NCBI GenBank assembly: GCA_018711755.1
Contig: DVHY01000100.1
Span: 1 to 14,943 of the forward strand
Direction: 5' to 3'
Origin: Candidatus Limivicinus faecipullorum
GTDB lineage: Bacteria; Bacillota; Clostridia; Oscillospirales; Oscillospiraceae
Length of the DNA stretch: 14,943 bases
Every line of letters begins with the position of its first letter. Within the stretch, counting starts at the first letter, position 1. Positions 6,752-13,041 of the stretch are shown here, piece after piece. Made by a program: the position numbers and the translations under genes. Under the pieces are notes generated by a model. The model searched no databases and was not told the DNA's origin. It worked only from the letters and a program-made list of their open reading frames with translations.

Positions 6752-7578
6752 CCACCGTTTCTGTAGTGGTAGTTGCATGCGACTGCGGTTGCCTCGGGCA
6801 TTTCAAAACCGTTTTCCGTATCGGGAAAATGGCTGGACTCCATGCGATCACTGGTAACGGCAAACCAGCTGTACAAATGTCCGCTGGGGATATCATCATA
6901 GTCGTCCCAGGTGACGTCGATATAATAAATGTCCCCTTCCAATATGGCTTTTGTCCATGTATGTTTCTCCAGCTTATCTCCGTTGATGGCCTCGCCCAGG
7001 ATAGTGTCCGCCTCTATCCCCACCATATCCAGCAGATATTCATAGGCCGCACTATAGCCCGCACACACGCAGCGGCCCAAGGCCAGGGCCCCGTACAGGT
7101 CCTGGTCGCTGCCGTCGCTGTTGAAGCCGTACTCTATATTGTCGCACAGCCAGTCATGGAGAGCCAGGGCCTTTTCGTAATCGCCGGCCTCGGGGGGGAT
7201 AGCTCCCAGCGCCTGTTCAGCCGCAGCCTCTACCTGCTGCCGTTTGGTCTGCACGTCGTCGTACTTCCAGGTGAATTCAATGTCGTATTCATTTCCCTGA
7301 GCATTATATTCCCAGCCATCTATCCAGAAAAACTCCGGACACCATATCAGTTCATTCAGCATGGTGTCAAGCTCTTCATAGGGAAGATCGTCGCAGACAA
7401 AGCTGATTTTCTGCTGCTCCTGATCCATCATATCATATATATACTGATAGGGGGCGTCCACATGGGGCAGGCTCTCCGTCTCCTCCACCGGGGGCAGGGT
7501 GACAGCCCAGACAATGAAAAGCAGGAGCAGCAGTCCCAACACCTTCCATATGGTACCTTTTCTGCGCCGCTTGATCAT
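6730..7578 (-). CDS. Membrane-anchored transglutaminase-like (cysteine protease fold) protein, frameshifted
   Basis: From the ATG at 7578 (preceded by AGGAGGAG), a short basic stretch MIKRRRKG leads into one hydrophobic segment (about residues 10-27), so the protein is anchored to or exported across the membrane. The transglutaminase-like core has its catalytic triad in the expected order: C172 in GRCVCAGYS, H206 in EKHTWTKA and D221 in YYIDVTWDD. Such bacterial domains usually act as proteases or peptide-modifying enzymes at the cell surface; the substrate is unknown. As read, the frame stops after 282 residues, and a further 75 residues lie in the -1 frame, so the intact protein would be about 351 residues. 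The catalytic core is unaffected by the break. An upstream in-frame extension to 7842 is rejected because it crosses the promoter and lacks a ribosome binding site. Confidence 0.8.
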   Translation of the reverse strand: MIKRRRKGTIWKVLGLLLLLFIVWAVTLPPVEETESLPHVDAPYQYIYDMMDQEQQKISFVCDDLPYEELDTMLNELIWCPEFFWIDGWEYNAQGNEYDIEFTWKYDDVQTKRQQVEAAAEQALGAIPPEAGDYEKALALHDWLCDNIEYGFNSDGSDQDLYGALALGRCVCAGYSAAYEYLLDMVGIEADTILGEAINGDKLEKHTWTKAILEGDIYYIDVTWDDYDDIPSGHLYSWFAVTSDRMESSHFPDTENGFEMPEATAVACNYHYRNGGCWKSST

Positions 7579-7648
7579 AGCACTTCTCCTCCTCTTTTCA
7601 GCTACCGCCTGTGTGCTTTTCAAAGCCAAAAGCCCTGCTGTAATGTCG

Positions 7649-7657
7649 ATTATACCA
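7649..7657 (-). promoter_or_regulatory. Extended -10 promoter of the transglutaminase-like gene
   Basis: On the minus strand TGG-TATAAT (7657-7649) is an extended -10 element with a perfect hexamer. It is preceded by an A/T tract (AAAAAATTTTTTT) and no good -35 box. Transcription would start near 7642, about 64 nt before the ATG. Confidence 0.6.
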
Positions 7658-7772
7658 TGCAAAAAAATTTTTTCCATAGTATTTTTCCCTTCACATAAAT
7701 CTCCCCCCGCATGCCCGGACGCTCTTGCCGTGGGCGCCCGCTCTATTGTCCCGGCCGCCGCTCTTCCCCATA

Positions 7773-7801
7773 TTGCAGCCGCAGCCGGAAGCTGATATAC
7801 T
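7773..7801 (+). promoter_or_regulatory. Promoter of the SGNH hydrolase gene
   Basis: TTGCAG (7773-7778), a 17-base spacer and TATACT (7796-7801), with a TG one base before the -10 (extended -10), predict a start near 7808. That is about 38 nt ahead of the ATG at 7846. Confidence 0.65.
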
Positions 7802-7845
7802 TGAGGCAGTACAGGGAACGGTACATACAGCAGGAGGCGCAAAGG

Positions 7846-8427
7846 ATGAGGCTGGTGTGCTTTGGCGATTCAAATACCCGGGGCTATGATCCCCGGTCAT
7901 ATCTGGGCAGTCTGTACGGCAGTGAAAACCGCTGGGTGGATATCCTTGGCGCAAAAACAGGCTTCCAGGTCCTAAACTGGGGGGAAAATGGCCGTGAAGT
8001 GCCTAAAGCCGCCGTTTCTTTCCCGGAGGATACGCAGCTGCTCATAGTCATGCTGGGGACCTGCAACCTTCTCCAGGGCATGGGCGTTGAGGAGACTGCC
8101 CGGAGGATGGAGCGTTTTATCTCCGGTCTGTCTCTGGAGAGGGAGAAGCTCCTGCTTATCGCTCCGCCTCCAATAGTCCCCGGCCAGTGGGTGCAGGACG
8201 CAGAGCTTATCCGGGCCTCCAGGGAATTGGCCGCGGCTTACGGCGAGCTTGCAGAGCGGCTGGGCATCTTCTTTGCCGACGCCGGACTGTGGGATGTGTC
8301 CATGGCCTATGACGGAGTACATTTTACGGAGCAGGGGCACAGGGCCTTTGCCCGGGGGCTGCTGAAGGTTCTGGATGAACTGTCTCCCGCTTTCGCCGCC
8401 CCTTGTCCCCGGAGCCCCGGAGTTTGA
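7846..8427 (+). CDS. SGNH/GDSL-family hydrolase
   Basis: The 193-residue protein has no signal peptide and is probably a cytoplasmic esterase or deacylase of the SGNH fold; the substrate cannot be inferred. Block I is VCFGDSNTRGY with nucleophile S9. Block II is the glycine in NWGENGREV (46-49). Block V is DGVHFTEQGH, with D156 and H159 completing the catalytic dyad or triad. Block III is unusual: where the family has GxND (typically LGTND), this protein has LGTCNLL (70-76). The oxyanion-hole Asn is therefore replaced by Cys73 and the Asp by Asn. The start at 7846 is chosen because GGAGG lies 9 bases upstream and GDS follows directly, as in relatives; an upstream extension to 7711 crosses the promoter. 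The PNPOx-like gene follows 78 bases later and may be co-transcribed. Confidence 0.87.
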   Translation: MRLVCFGDSNTRGYDPRSYLGSLYGSENRWVDILGAKTGFQVLNWGENGREVPKAAVSFPEDTQLLIVMLGTCNLLQGMGVEETARRMERFISGLSLEREKLLLIAPPPIVPGQWVQDAELIRASRELAAAYGELAERLGIFFADAGLWDVSMAYDGVHFTEQGHRAFARGLLKVLDELSPAFAAPCPRSPGV

Positions 8428-8505
8428 AAAGGGCGGCTTCCGCCTGAATTATGCGATGGGTGCGTCCTGCGCCCCCGGCAAAATATTGAGAGGAGAATTT
8501 CAGCT

Positions 8506-9045
8506 ATGGAACAGGAAACAGGCAGCAGCTATTACAGCCACGAAAAATTGCGTGCCGCGGCGGAATACTGGGATGAGAAAGACGCCGCCGGCCCCAGCCT
8601 GGACAGGGCCAGACTTAAAGCCCTGGTGGAAGAATATATTCTGGCCAACAACACCTGCGCTCTGGCCACCGGCGCCGGGGACTGCCTGCGCTGCACGCCC
8701 ATCGAGTACAGCTACCATGACGGCTGCTTCTGGATGTTCAGCGAGGGAGGCAAAAAGTTTATAGGGCTGAGCCGGGACCCCCGGGTCTGCCTCGCCATAT
8801 TTGACAAGTACCAGGGCTTTGACAAGCTGTGCGGCCTACAGATATCCGGCCTGGCCCGGCTGATCGAGCCCTTCAGCCGGGATTACATCGCCCATGCGGA
8901 GTATAAAAAGATACCTCTTTCCGCCCTGGAAAGGCTGAAAAGTCCCATGCATCTTATATGTATCCGCCCCACCCGTATCGACTGTCTGTTTTCCCGCTTC
9001 AAGGAGCTGGGCTGTTCTCCCCGGCAGACCCTTATCCTGGAGTGA
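8506..9045 (+). CDS. Pyridoxamine 5'-phosphate oxidase-like flavin-binding protein
   Basis: The 179-residue protein fits the split-barrel PNPOx-like/flavin-nucleotide-binding family. After an acidic N-terminal helix region, the barrel begins with LVEEYILANNTCALATGAGDCLRCTPIEYSY. It continues through GCFWMFSEGGKKFIGLSRDPRVCLAIFD (about 73-100), the strand order and spacing typical of these FMN binders. The C-terminal MHLICIRPTRIDCLFSRFKELG supplies the last strand and helix. Members bind FMN, F420 or haem and many are uncharacterised reductases, so the substrate is not predictable. The ATG at 8506 follows GAGAGGAG at a suitable spacing. It is probably co-transcribed with the SGNH hydrolase; only a weak GGCGG/CCGCC hairpin separates them. 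Confidence 0.83.
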   Translation: MEQETGSSYYSHEKLRAAAEYWDEKDAAGPSLDRARLKALVEEYILANNTCALATGAGDCLRCTPIEYSYHDGCFWMFSEGGKKFIGLSRDPRVCLAIFDKYQGFDKLCGLQISGLARLIEPFSRDYIAHAEYKKIPLSALERLKSPMHLICIRPTRIDCLFSRFKELGCSPRQTLILE

Positions 9046-9112
9046 ACATGCAGGGGCCTGTCCCAAGACCTGTCCTTGCTCTCTGCGGCTTTTGCGCGGT
9101 TTATCCGGCAGT

Positions 9113-9136
9113 ATGCTTCTGCCTTATAAGAAGCAT
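9113..9136. repeat. 8-bp inverted repeat
   Basis: ATGCTTCT (9113-9120) and AGAAGCAT (9129-9136) are exact inverted repeats around an 8-base loop. The repeat lies just upstream of a TATAAT (9143-9148) in the gap before the orphan sigma-like gene, where a repressor or activator site could be expected. No U-run follows, so it is not a terminator. Confidence 0.4.
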
Positions 9137-9154
9137 CCCTCCTATAATATCAGT

Positions 9155-9190
9155 TAAGGCAGCTCTTCATAATGTGAAGAGCTGCCTTTT
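9155..9190 (+). terminator. Strong hairpin: terminator or 5' leader structure
   Basis: AAGGCAGCTCTTCA (9156-9169) pairs perfectly over 14 bp with TGAAGAGCTGCCTT (9175-9188) around a TAATG loop, with the T-run reaching 9190. It lies 110 bases after the PNPOx-like gene and fits as that unit's intrinsic terminator. A TATAAT at 9143-9148 would start RNA at about 9155, exactly at this hairpin, so it could also be the 5' end of the sigma-gene message. A third weaker hairpin (GCAGAG/CTCTGC, 9204-9224) follows. Confidence 0.65.
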
Positions 9191-9303
9191 CCATGTTCTT
9201 CCAGCAGAGGGCTTTTCTCTCTGCCGCTCCCCTCCCTACCCGGCCTGTAAGCTCAGGAGCCATGCATCCCGAATTTTAAGATAAAAAGAAAAGGAGCGAG
9301 ATC

Positions 9304-9717
9304 ATGCAGATAGTGGATTTAAAAGAGATATATCCCAGCCTGTATACCCACAGCGTATTTCTGGAAGTAAGCGACGAAGTCTACGCCGTGTTCCTGGCGG
9401 ACAGGCGGGCGGAGGCCGCGCGGCGTAGAAAGATGTACCGCTATAAAGCCCAGTACTCCCTGGACTGCGGCAACGGCATAGAAAACGCAGTGATATGCCG
9501 TCCCCCCAGCCCCGAGGAGATATTCGACGAAAAGCAGCGCAGGGCCCAGGTGTACGCCGCCGTCATGGCCCTGCCGGAAAAGCAGTCCCGGCGGGTCTAT
9601 GCCCGCTTTTATCTGGGCATGAGCGCAACGGAGATTGCCAGGGCGGAAGGCGTGCATCCCAGCCGCAGCGCCGCCAGCATCAGGTCCGGCCTGAAAAAAC
9701 TGTCAGCCTGCCTGTAA
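9304..9717 (+). CDS. Sigma-70 region-4 family protein (mobile-element type)
   Basis: The 137-residue protein resembles small sigma-70-like proteins of Firmicutes conjugative elements. The N-terminus IVDLKEIYPSLYTHSVFLEV leads into SDEVYAVFLADRRAEAARRRKMYRYKAQYSLDCGNGIE, a layout typical of that group. A C-terminal region-4-like helix-turn-helix follows: VMALPEKQSRRVYARFYLGMSATEIARAEGV (about 89-119) and SIRSGLKKL. There is no region 2, so it cannot melt promoters like a full sigma; it probably acts as a regulator or partner of RNA polymerase. The ATG at 9304 follows AAGGAG at a spacing of about 7. No integrase, relaxase or other element genes are adjacent, so it is either a domesticated remnant or a host-owned member. 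It lies between converging transcription units, with hairpins on both sides. Confidence 0.77.
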   Translation: MQIVDLKEIYPSLYTHSVFLEVSDEVYAVFLADRRAEAARRRKMYRYKAQYSLDCGNGIENAVICRPPSPEEIFDEKQRRAQVYAAVMALPEKQSRRVYARFYLGMSATEIARAEGVHPSRSAASIRSGLKKLSACL

Positions 9718-9736
9718 GCCGGAACTGTTCCGGGGC

Positions 9737-9769
9737 AAAAAAGCCCGGGGCTTATCATATGCCCCGGGC
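9737..9769 (-). terminator. Terminator of the folate operon
   Basis: GCCCGGGGC (9743-9751) pairs perfectly with GCCCCGGGC (9761-9769) around a 9-base loop. On the minus strand it is followed by TTTTTT (9742-9737). It lies 42 bases downstream of the folT stop and is a classic intrinsic terminator for the leftward operon. A smaller hairpin (CCGGAA/TTCCGG, 9719-9733) abuts the end of the sigma-like gene. Confidence 0.9.
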
Positions 9770-9811
9770 ATGGTGAGGGAGGCTTTACCCCTCAGCTTCG
9801 GCCCTGTCCGT

Positions 9812-10339
9812 CTACCGAAGGACCTTTTTCAGAGAGCCCAGCAGCGGCGGCATAAGGGCCGTGTACACCAGAGCTCTCACAAGGCACAGGAACAGGCGCA
9901 GCGCCAGAGTGCCGAATACGAAGGCCGGTGAATAATAAGCGTAAATTTTACTGTCCACATACAGGGCGAAGGTGTTCAGCAGGGTGATGCACAGCTCGCT
10001 GAGCAGCAAAGTGAAAAACACTCCTCCCCTTCCCCGTCCCATCCGGGCGGCACAGAGCCCGTCCATCAGCCCGCAGGATACATAGGGCAGTATCCACAGC
10101 ACAGTCGTGGCGCTTATACCGTAGCCGGACAGCAGCACCTGATAGATAAAAGTCCCTATGCCGCCAATGAGCATGCCGTCCACGGGGCCGAAAAGCAGGG
10201 CGCCTATATGCACCGGCAGGCTTTCAAAGCTGATCTTTAAGTTTCCGCCTATCTTAAGGGACAGGCCGGCAAGCACGGTGCATACGGCGGCAAGTACTGC
10301 ATTGAGAGCCAGCTGCCTTACGGCAAAGGATTTTTTCAC
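9812..10339 (-). CDS. folT: Folate-type ECF transporter S component (FolT-like)
   Basis: This 175-residue, strongly hydrophobic protein has about six membrane segments. It matches S components (substrate-binding subunits) of energy-coupling-factor importers. The N-terminus VRQLALNAVLAAVCTVLAGL and the loop LKISFESLPVHIGALLFGPV are typical of the folate group. So is the following GMLIGGIGTFIYQVLL segment and the C-terminal arginine-rich helix region LRLFLCLVRALVYTALMPPL. It would bind folate at the outer face and work with the shared EcfA/EcfA'/EcfT module encoded elsewhere. The GTG start at 10339 overlaps the upstream channel gene's TGA by four bases (GTGA), implying translational coupling. 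Location at the end of a tetrahydrofolate gene set supports folate rather than another vitamin, although substrate assignment from sequence alone is not certain. Confidence 0.85.
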   Translation of the reverse strand: MKKSFAVRQLALNAVLAAVCTVLAGLSLKIGGNLKISFESLPVHIGALLFGPVDGMLIGGIGTFIYQVLLSGYGISATTVLWILPYVSCGLMDGLCAARMGRGRGGVFFTLLLSELCITLLNTFALYVDSKIYAYYSPAFVFGTLALRLFLCLVRALVYTALMPPLLGSLKKVLR

Positions 10340-10965
10340 CCTTCGGCTCCTTTCCCCAGGACGATACGGTGGAGCTGGCGGAAGGCCAGTCCCCCTGCAG
10401 CATTTCCCAGACTGATGACCAGCACCCTCAGCGCCGCCCCGCCGCTCCAGCCGGAGAGCCAGAAATAAAACATATCCGCCACACAGTGCTCCGTACCCGC
10501 AAGTATGAATACCATGACTCCAAAGAACAGAGCCAGATATTTCCCCAGCTCATGGGGGATGCTCCTGTAGCCCTCCACAGCTATGTAGATGAGCATGTTG
10601 CACAGGACGCCCAGCAGGAAAAGGCTTATGAGGGAATCCTCCATCTTGACGCTGCACAGCTGCGCCGCCTGCTCCCGTATGCCGCCTATACGGCTGAAGG
10701 CGGCGGCAGCAGCCGTCAGGCCGGTGCCGGCCAGATTCCCCAGCCAGATCAAAGGCAGCCTGAGCGCATATGCCCTGTCTTTCTCCAGGGCGTAGCAGAC
10801 CCTGCCTGTGAAAAGCTCCAGGCTGAAGGAACAAATACTGAACAAGCCCACGGCAAAGAGCGCCGCCCCGACCACGCGCTCATCCACCGAGAGGAACACG
10901 ACGCCTCCCAGTCCTATGCACGCCCCGGCCAGGACTGCGGAGATAAACACCCGTAAAAGTTTCAT
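10336..10965 (-). CDS. Formate/nitrite transporter (FNT) family channel
   Basis: The 209-residue protein has about six hydrophobic segments and the FNT fold signatures. These are LELFTGRV (FTG at 52-54) at the first broken helix, WLGNLAGTG, LLGVLCNMLIYIAVEGYRS, and GTEHCVADMF containing the central pore histidine (H160). FNT proteins are pentameric channels that pass formate, nitrite or hydrosulfide. Lying inside a formate/tetrahydrofolate operon, this one most likely handles formate. It is shorter than E. coli FocA (about 285 residues). The usual Asn of EHSxANM is Asp164 here, which could alter anion handling. The ATG at 10965 overlaps the folD stop (ATGA). An alternative start at 11004 inside folD is rejected because it would overlap by 43 bases and has no ribosome binding site as good. 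Confidence 0.85.
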   Translation of the reverse strand: MKLLRVFISAVLAGACIGLGGVVFLSVDERVVGAALFAVGLFSICSFSLELFTGRVCYALEKDRAYALRLPLIWLGNLAGTGLTAAAAAFSRIGGIREQAAQLCSVKMEDSLISLFLLGVLCNMLIYIAVEGYRSIPHELGKYLALFFGVMVFILAGTEHCVADMFYFWLSGWSGGAALRVLVISLGNAAGGLAFRQLHRIVLGKGAEG

Positions 10966-11813
10966 ATCGCCGCCCTCTCCGCCGCCTGTATCACGTGCTT
11001 GCACAGCACAGCCGTAGTCACGCTGCCCACCCCGGCCGGTACCGGGGTGATGGCCCTGACCATAGGTTCAACGGCGGCAAAATCCACGTCGCCGGTGAGC
11101 CTCCCGTCAGGCAGGCTGTTTATGCCCACATCCACCACTATTTGGTCAGGATTGGTAAACTCCGGCCCAACAGTGCCGGCATGGCCGGCAGCTACCACCA
11201 GTATTTCCGCCTGGCGGCAGATCTTCGCCATATCCCTGGTCTTGGTATGGCACATGGTGACGGTGGCGTTTTTCCCCTGGAGCAGCATGGAGACAGGCTT
11301 TCCTATCACCAGGCTGCGGCCGATGACCACCGCCCGCTTTCCCTCCAGCTCCACTTTGTAGTGCTTCAGCAGCTCTATCACCGACTGGGCCGTGCAGGGT
11401 GCGAAACCCGGCCCGGAGCCGGTGAACACTCCGGCCAGGGAACAGTCGGTCATGCAGTCCACATCCTTCTCCGGCCGGAGGACCTGGCATATCCTGCGCT
11501 CTTCCAAGTGCTTCGGCAGGGGCCTGAACATCAGGCAGCCGTGGATGCCCGCATCCCTGTCGATCTGTTCCAGCACTGCCAGAAGCTCCTGCCGGTCCAC
11601 CCCGGCCTCCAGCCTGAAAGGCCGTACTTCTATGCCTATCTTCTCGCAGCGCTTTATGGCTGCGGCCTCGTAAGCCAGGTCGTCGCCTCTCTCCCCTGCC
11701 CGCACTATGGCCAGGCAGGGCACGGTCCCCCGGCTCCTCAGCTTTTCAGCCCGGACTGCAAGCTCCTCCGTAATTGCCTTGGCAACAGGCGCGCCTTTCA
11801 GTATCTCTGCCAC
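10962..11813 (-). CDS. folD: Methylenetetrahydrofolate dehydrogenase (FolD), probably lacking cyclohydrolase activity
   Basis: The 283-residue protein is a FolD homologue that oxidises or reduces methylene-/methenyl-THF with a nicotinamide cofactor. The Rossmann part is clear: VVIGRSLVIGKPVSMLL (162-178), NATVTMCHTKT, VVAAGHAGTVG, VVDVGIN and the C-terminal ITPVPAGVGSVTTAVL. In bifunctional FolD the cyclohydrolase activity needs the Lys of YxxxK (E. coli K54, human K56) and the Gln of VQLPLP. Here the aligned residues are Ala52 (Y48-EAAA) and Phe96 (CLMFRPLP), while the Asp of KDVD (D119) is kept. It is therefore probably a dehydrogenase only, with the cyclohydrolase step supplied by FchA just upstream. 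Start is GTG at 11813, overlapping the fchA TAG by one base. NAD versus NADP preference cannot be called. Confidence 0.9.
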   Translation of the reverse strand: MAEILKGAPVAKAITEELAVRAEKLRSRGTVPCLAIVRAGERGDDLAYEAAAIKRCEKIGIEVRPFRLEAGVDRQELLAVLEQIDRDAGIHGCLMFRPLPKHLEERRICQVLRPEKDVDCMTDCSLAGVFTGSGPGFAPCTAQSVIELLKHYKVELEGKRAVVIGRSLVIGKPVSMLLQGKNATVTMCHTKTRDMAKICRQAEILVVAAGHAGTVGPEFTNPDQIVVDVGINSLPDGRLTGDVDFAAVEPMVRAITPVPAGVGSVTTAVLCKHVIQAAERAAI

Positions 11814-12421
11814 TATACCAGCCTCCCGGTAATGTTTTGGTATATCTTTTCCGCCGTCCGGCCGTAAAGGGCCAGCAGCCTATCGGCCTCGCCGTTAAGC
11901 TCCAGAGCGGTGTCTCTGTCCGCCATGGACTTGGTGTTTATCTTCACATTCAGCGCCGCAGCCTTCATGGCCGCCAGGGCCAGAGCGGCGGCGCAGCCCG
12001 CATCGGAAATAGCAAGCGCGCTGCCCTTTTCCCCGTACAGGGCAATGAGCTCCAGAGCCCGGGCGCATTTTCCCATGACCTCCATAGGGGGGCGGACCGC
12101 ACGGAGCAGAGCTTCCTCCATTATCTTTCCCCGCTCCGGGTCATCCCTGGGTATGGCGTATGCCCTGCTCAGGGGCAGGAAAGCCCGGGCATCCTCGTCA
12201 ATGAGCTCCAGCAGTTCCTCCCGCAGCTTTTCCGCTTCTGTGTTGAGTGCCAGCAGCTCCTCCTCCACAGCGGCGTACTTCTTTTTCCCCAGGGTCAGGT
12301 TCCCAACCATATTCCCCAGAGCTATGCCCAGAGCCCCGGTCAGGGCGGCGGCTCCCCCGCCTCCCGGAGCGGGCGCCGGGGAGGCCAGAGCCGCCAGGAA
12401 TCCCTCTATAGTCCTTTCCAT
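11813..12421 (-). CDS. fchA: Methenyltetrahydrofolate cyclohydrolase / cyclodeaminase (FchA)
   Basis: The 202-residue, mostly helical protein matches the formimino-THF cyclodeaminase/cyclohydrolase family (FTCD C-terminal domain). It shows the N-terminal glycine-rich block PAPGGGGAAALTGALGIALGNMVGNLTLGKKKY (17-49), the EDARAF segment near 75-80, and the C-terminal ALAAMKAAALNVKINTKSMAD that lines the folate site. In acetogens and purine/amino-acid fermenters it interconverts 10-formyl- and 5,10-methenyl-THF, or deaminates formimino-THF. No histidine- or glycine-reductase genes are nearby, so the operon favours the cyclohydrolase role beside FolD. The ATG at 12421 overlaps the preceding frame's TGA (ATGA), so translation is coupled to the truncated fhs. 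Confidence 0.88.
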   Translation of the reverse strand: MERTIEGFLAALASPAPAPGGGGAAALTGALGIALGNMVGNLTLGKKKYAAVEEELLALNTEAEKLREELLELIDEDARAFLPLSRAYAIPRDDPERGKIMEEALLRAVRPPMEVMGKCARALELIALYGEKGSALAISDAGCAAALALAAMKAAALNVKINTKSMADRDTALELNGEADRLLALYGRTAEKIYQNITGRLV

Positions 12422-13041
12422 CAGAACAGCCCCGATATCACGCCGTTTTCGTCCACGTCGATTTTCTCGGCGGCGGGCACCTTGGGCAGGCCGGGCATGG
12501 TCATTATATCACCTGTGAGGGCAACAATAAAGCCCGCCCCGGCACATAGCTTCAAATTTCTCACCGTTACCTTAAATCCCCTGGGCGCACCCAGCAGGGT
12601 CGGGTCGTCGGAAAAACTGTACTGCGTCTTGGCCATGCAGATGGGAAGCCCGCCGAAGCCCAGCTCCTCAATCCGCCTGAGCTGTTTTACCGCATCCCCC
12701 ACCAGCTGTACGCCATCGGCGTGATATACCTTTGTGCATATGGCCTCCAGCTTATCCATGATGCCGGTGTCCAGCTCATAGCTCTGGCGGAAGCTGTTGG
12801 CCTCGCCGCAAAGGCGCACCACCTCCCGGGCAAGTTCCCGGCCGCCTTCTCCGCCCTTGGCCCATACCTGGCTCAAAGCGACGTTCACGCCCAGCTCCCT
12901 GCACTTTCTTTCCACCAGTTCCAGCTCTGCCTTCGTGTCCGTGGGGAAAGCGTTCAGCGCCACCACGCAGGGCAGGCCGAACAGATCCTTTATGTTGCTC
13001 ACATGCTGCAGGAGGTTTGGCAGTCCCCTTTCCAGAGCCTC
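12421..13041 (-). pseudogene. fhs: Truncated formate-tetrahydrofolate ligase (C-terminal remnant)
   Basis: Intact Fhs (about 555 residues) makes 10-formyl-THF from formate, ATP and THF in the cytoplasm. Only the last ~206 residues are present: ALERGLPNLLQHVSNIK, then NAFPTDTKAELE, SQVWAKGGEGG, AKTQYSFSDDP and the invariant end TGDIMTMPGLPKVPAAEKID...GVISGLF. The P-loop (GEGKT-type) and other N-terminal ATP/formyl-phosphate residues are missing, so it cannot be catalytic alone. It has no start codon of its own and is read in phase from the 5'-nucleotidase gene. Its end overlaps fchA by four bases, in the native-looking order fhs-fchA-folD. If the join is real, the cell needs another fhs copy or lacks this step. 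Confidence 0.85.

Noticed and set aside
6740..6770. Programmed -1 ribosomal frameshift in the transglutaminase-like gene
   Set aside because: No X-XXY-YYZ heptamer in the zero frame and no convincing downstream stem. Loss of one base from a short G run is simpler.
7579..7842. N-terminal extension of the transglutaminase-like protein to 7842
   Set aside because: It would cross the TGG-TATAAT promoter and place about 88 unlikely residues before a clear membrane anchor; AGGAGGAG supports the ATG at 7578.
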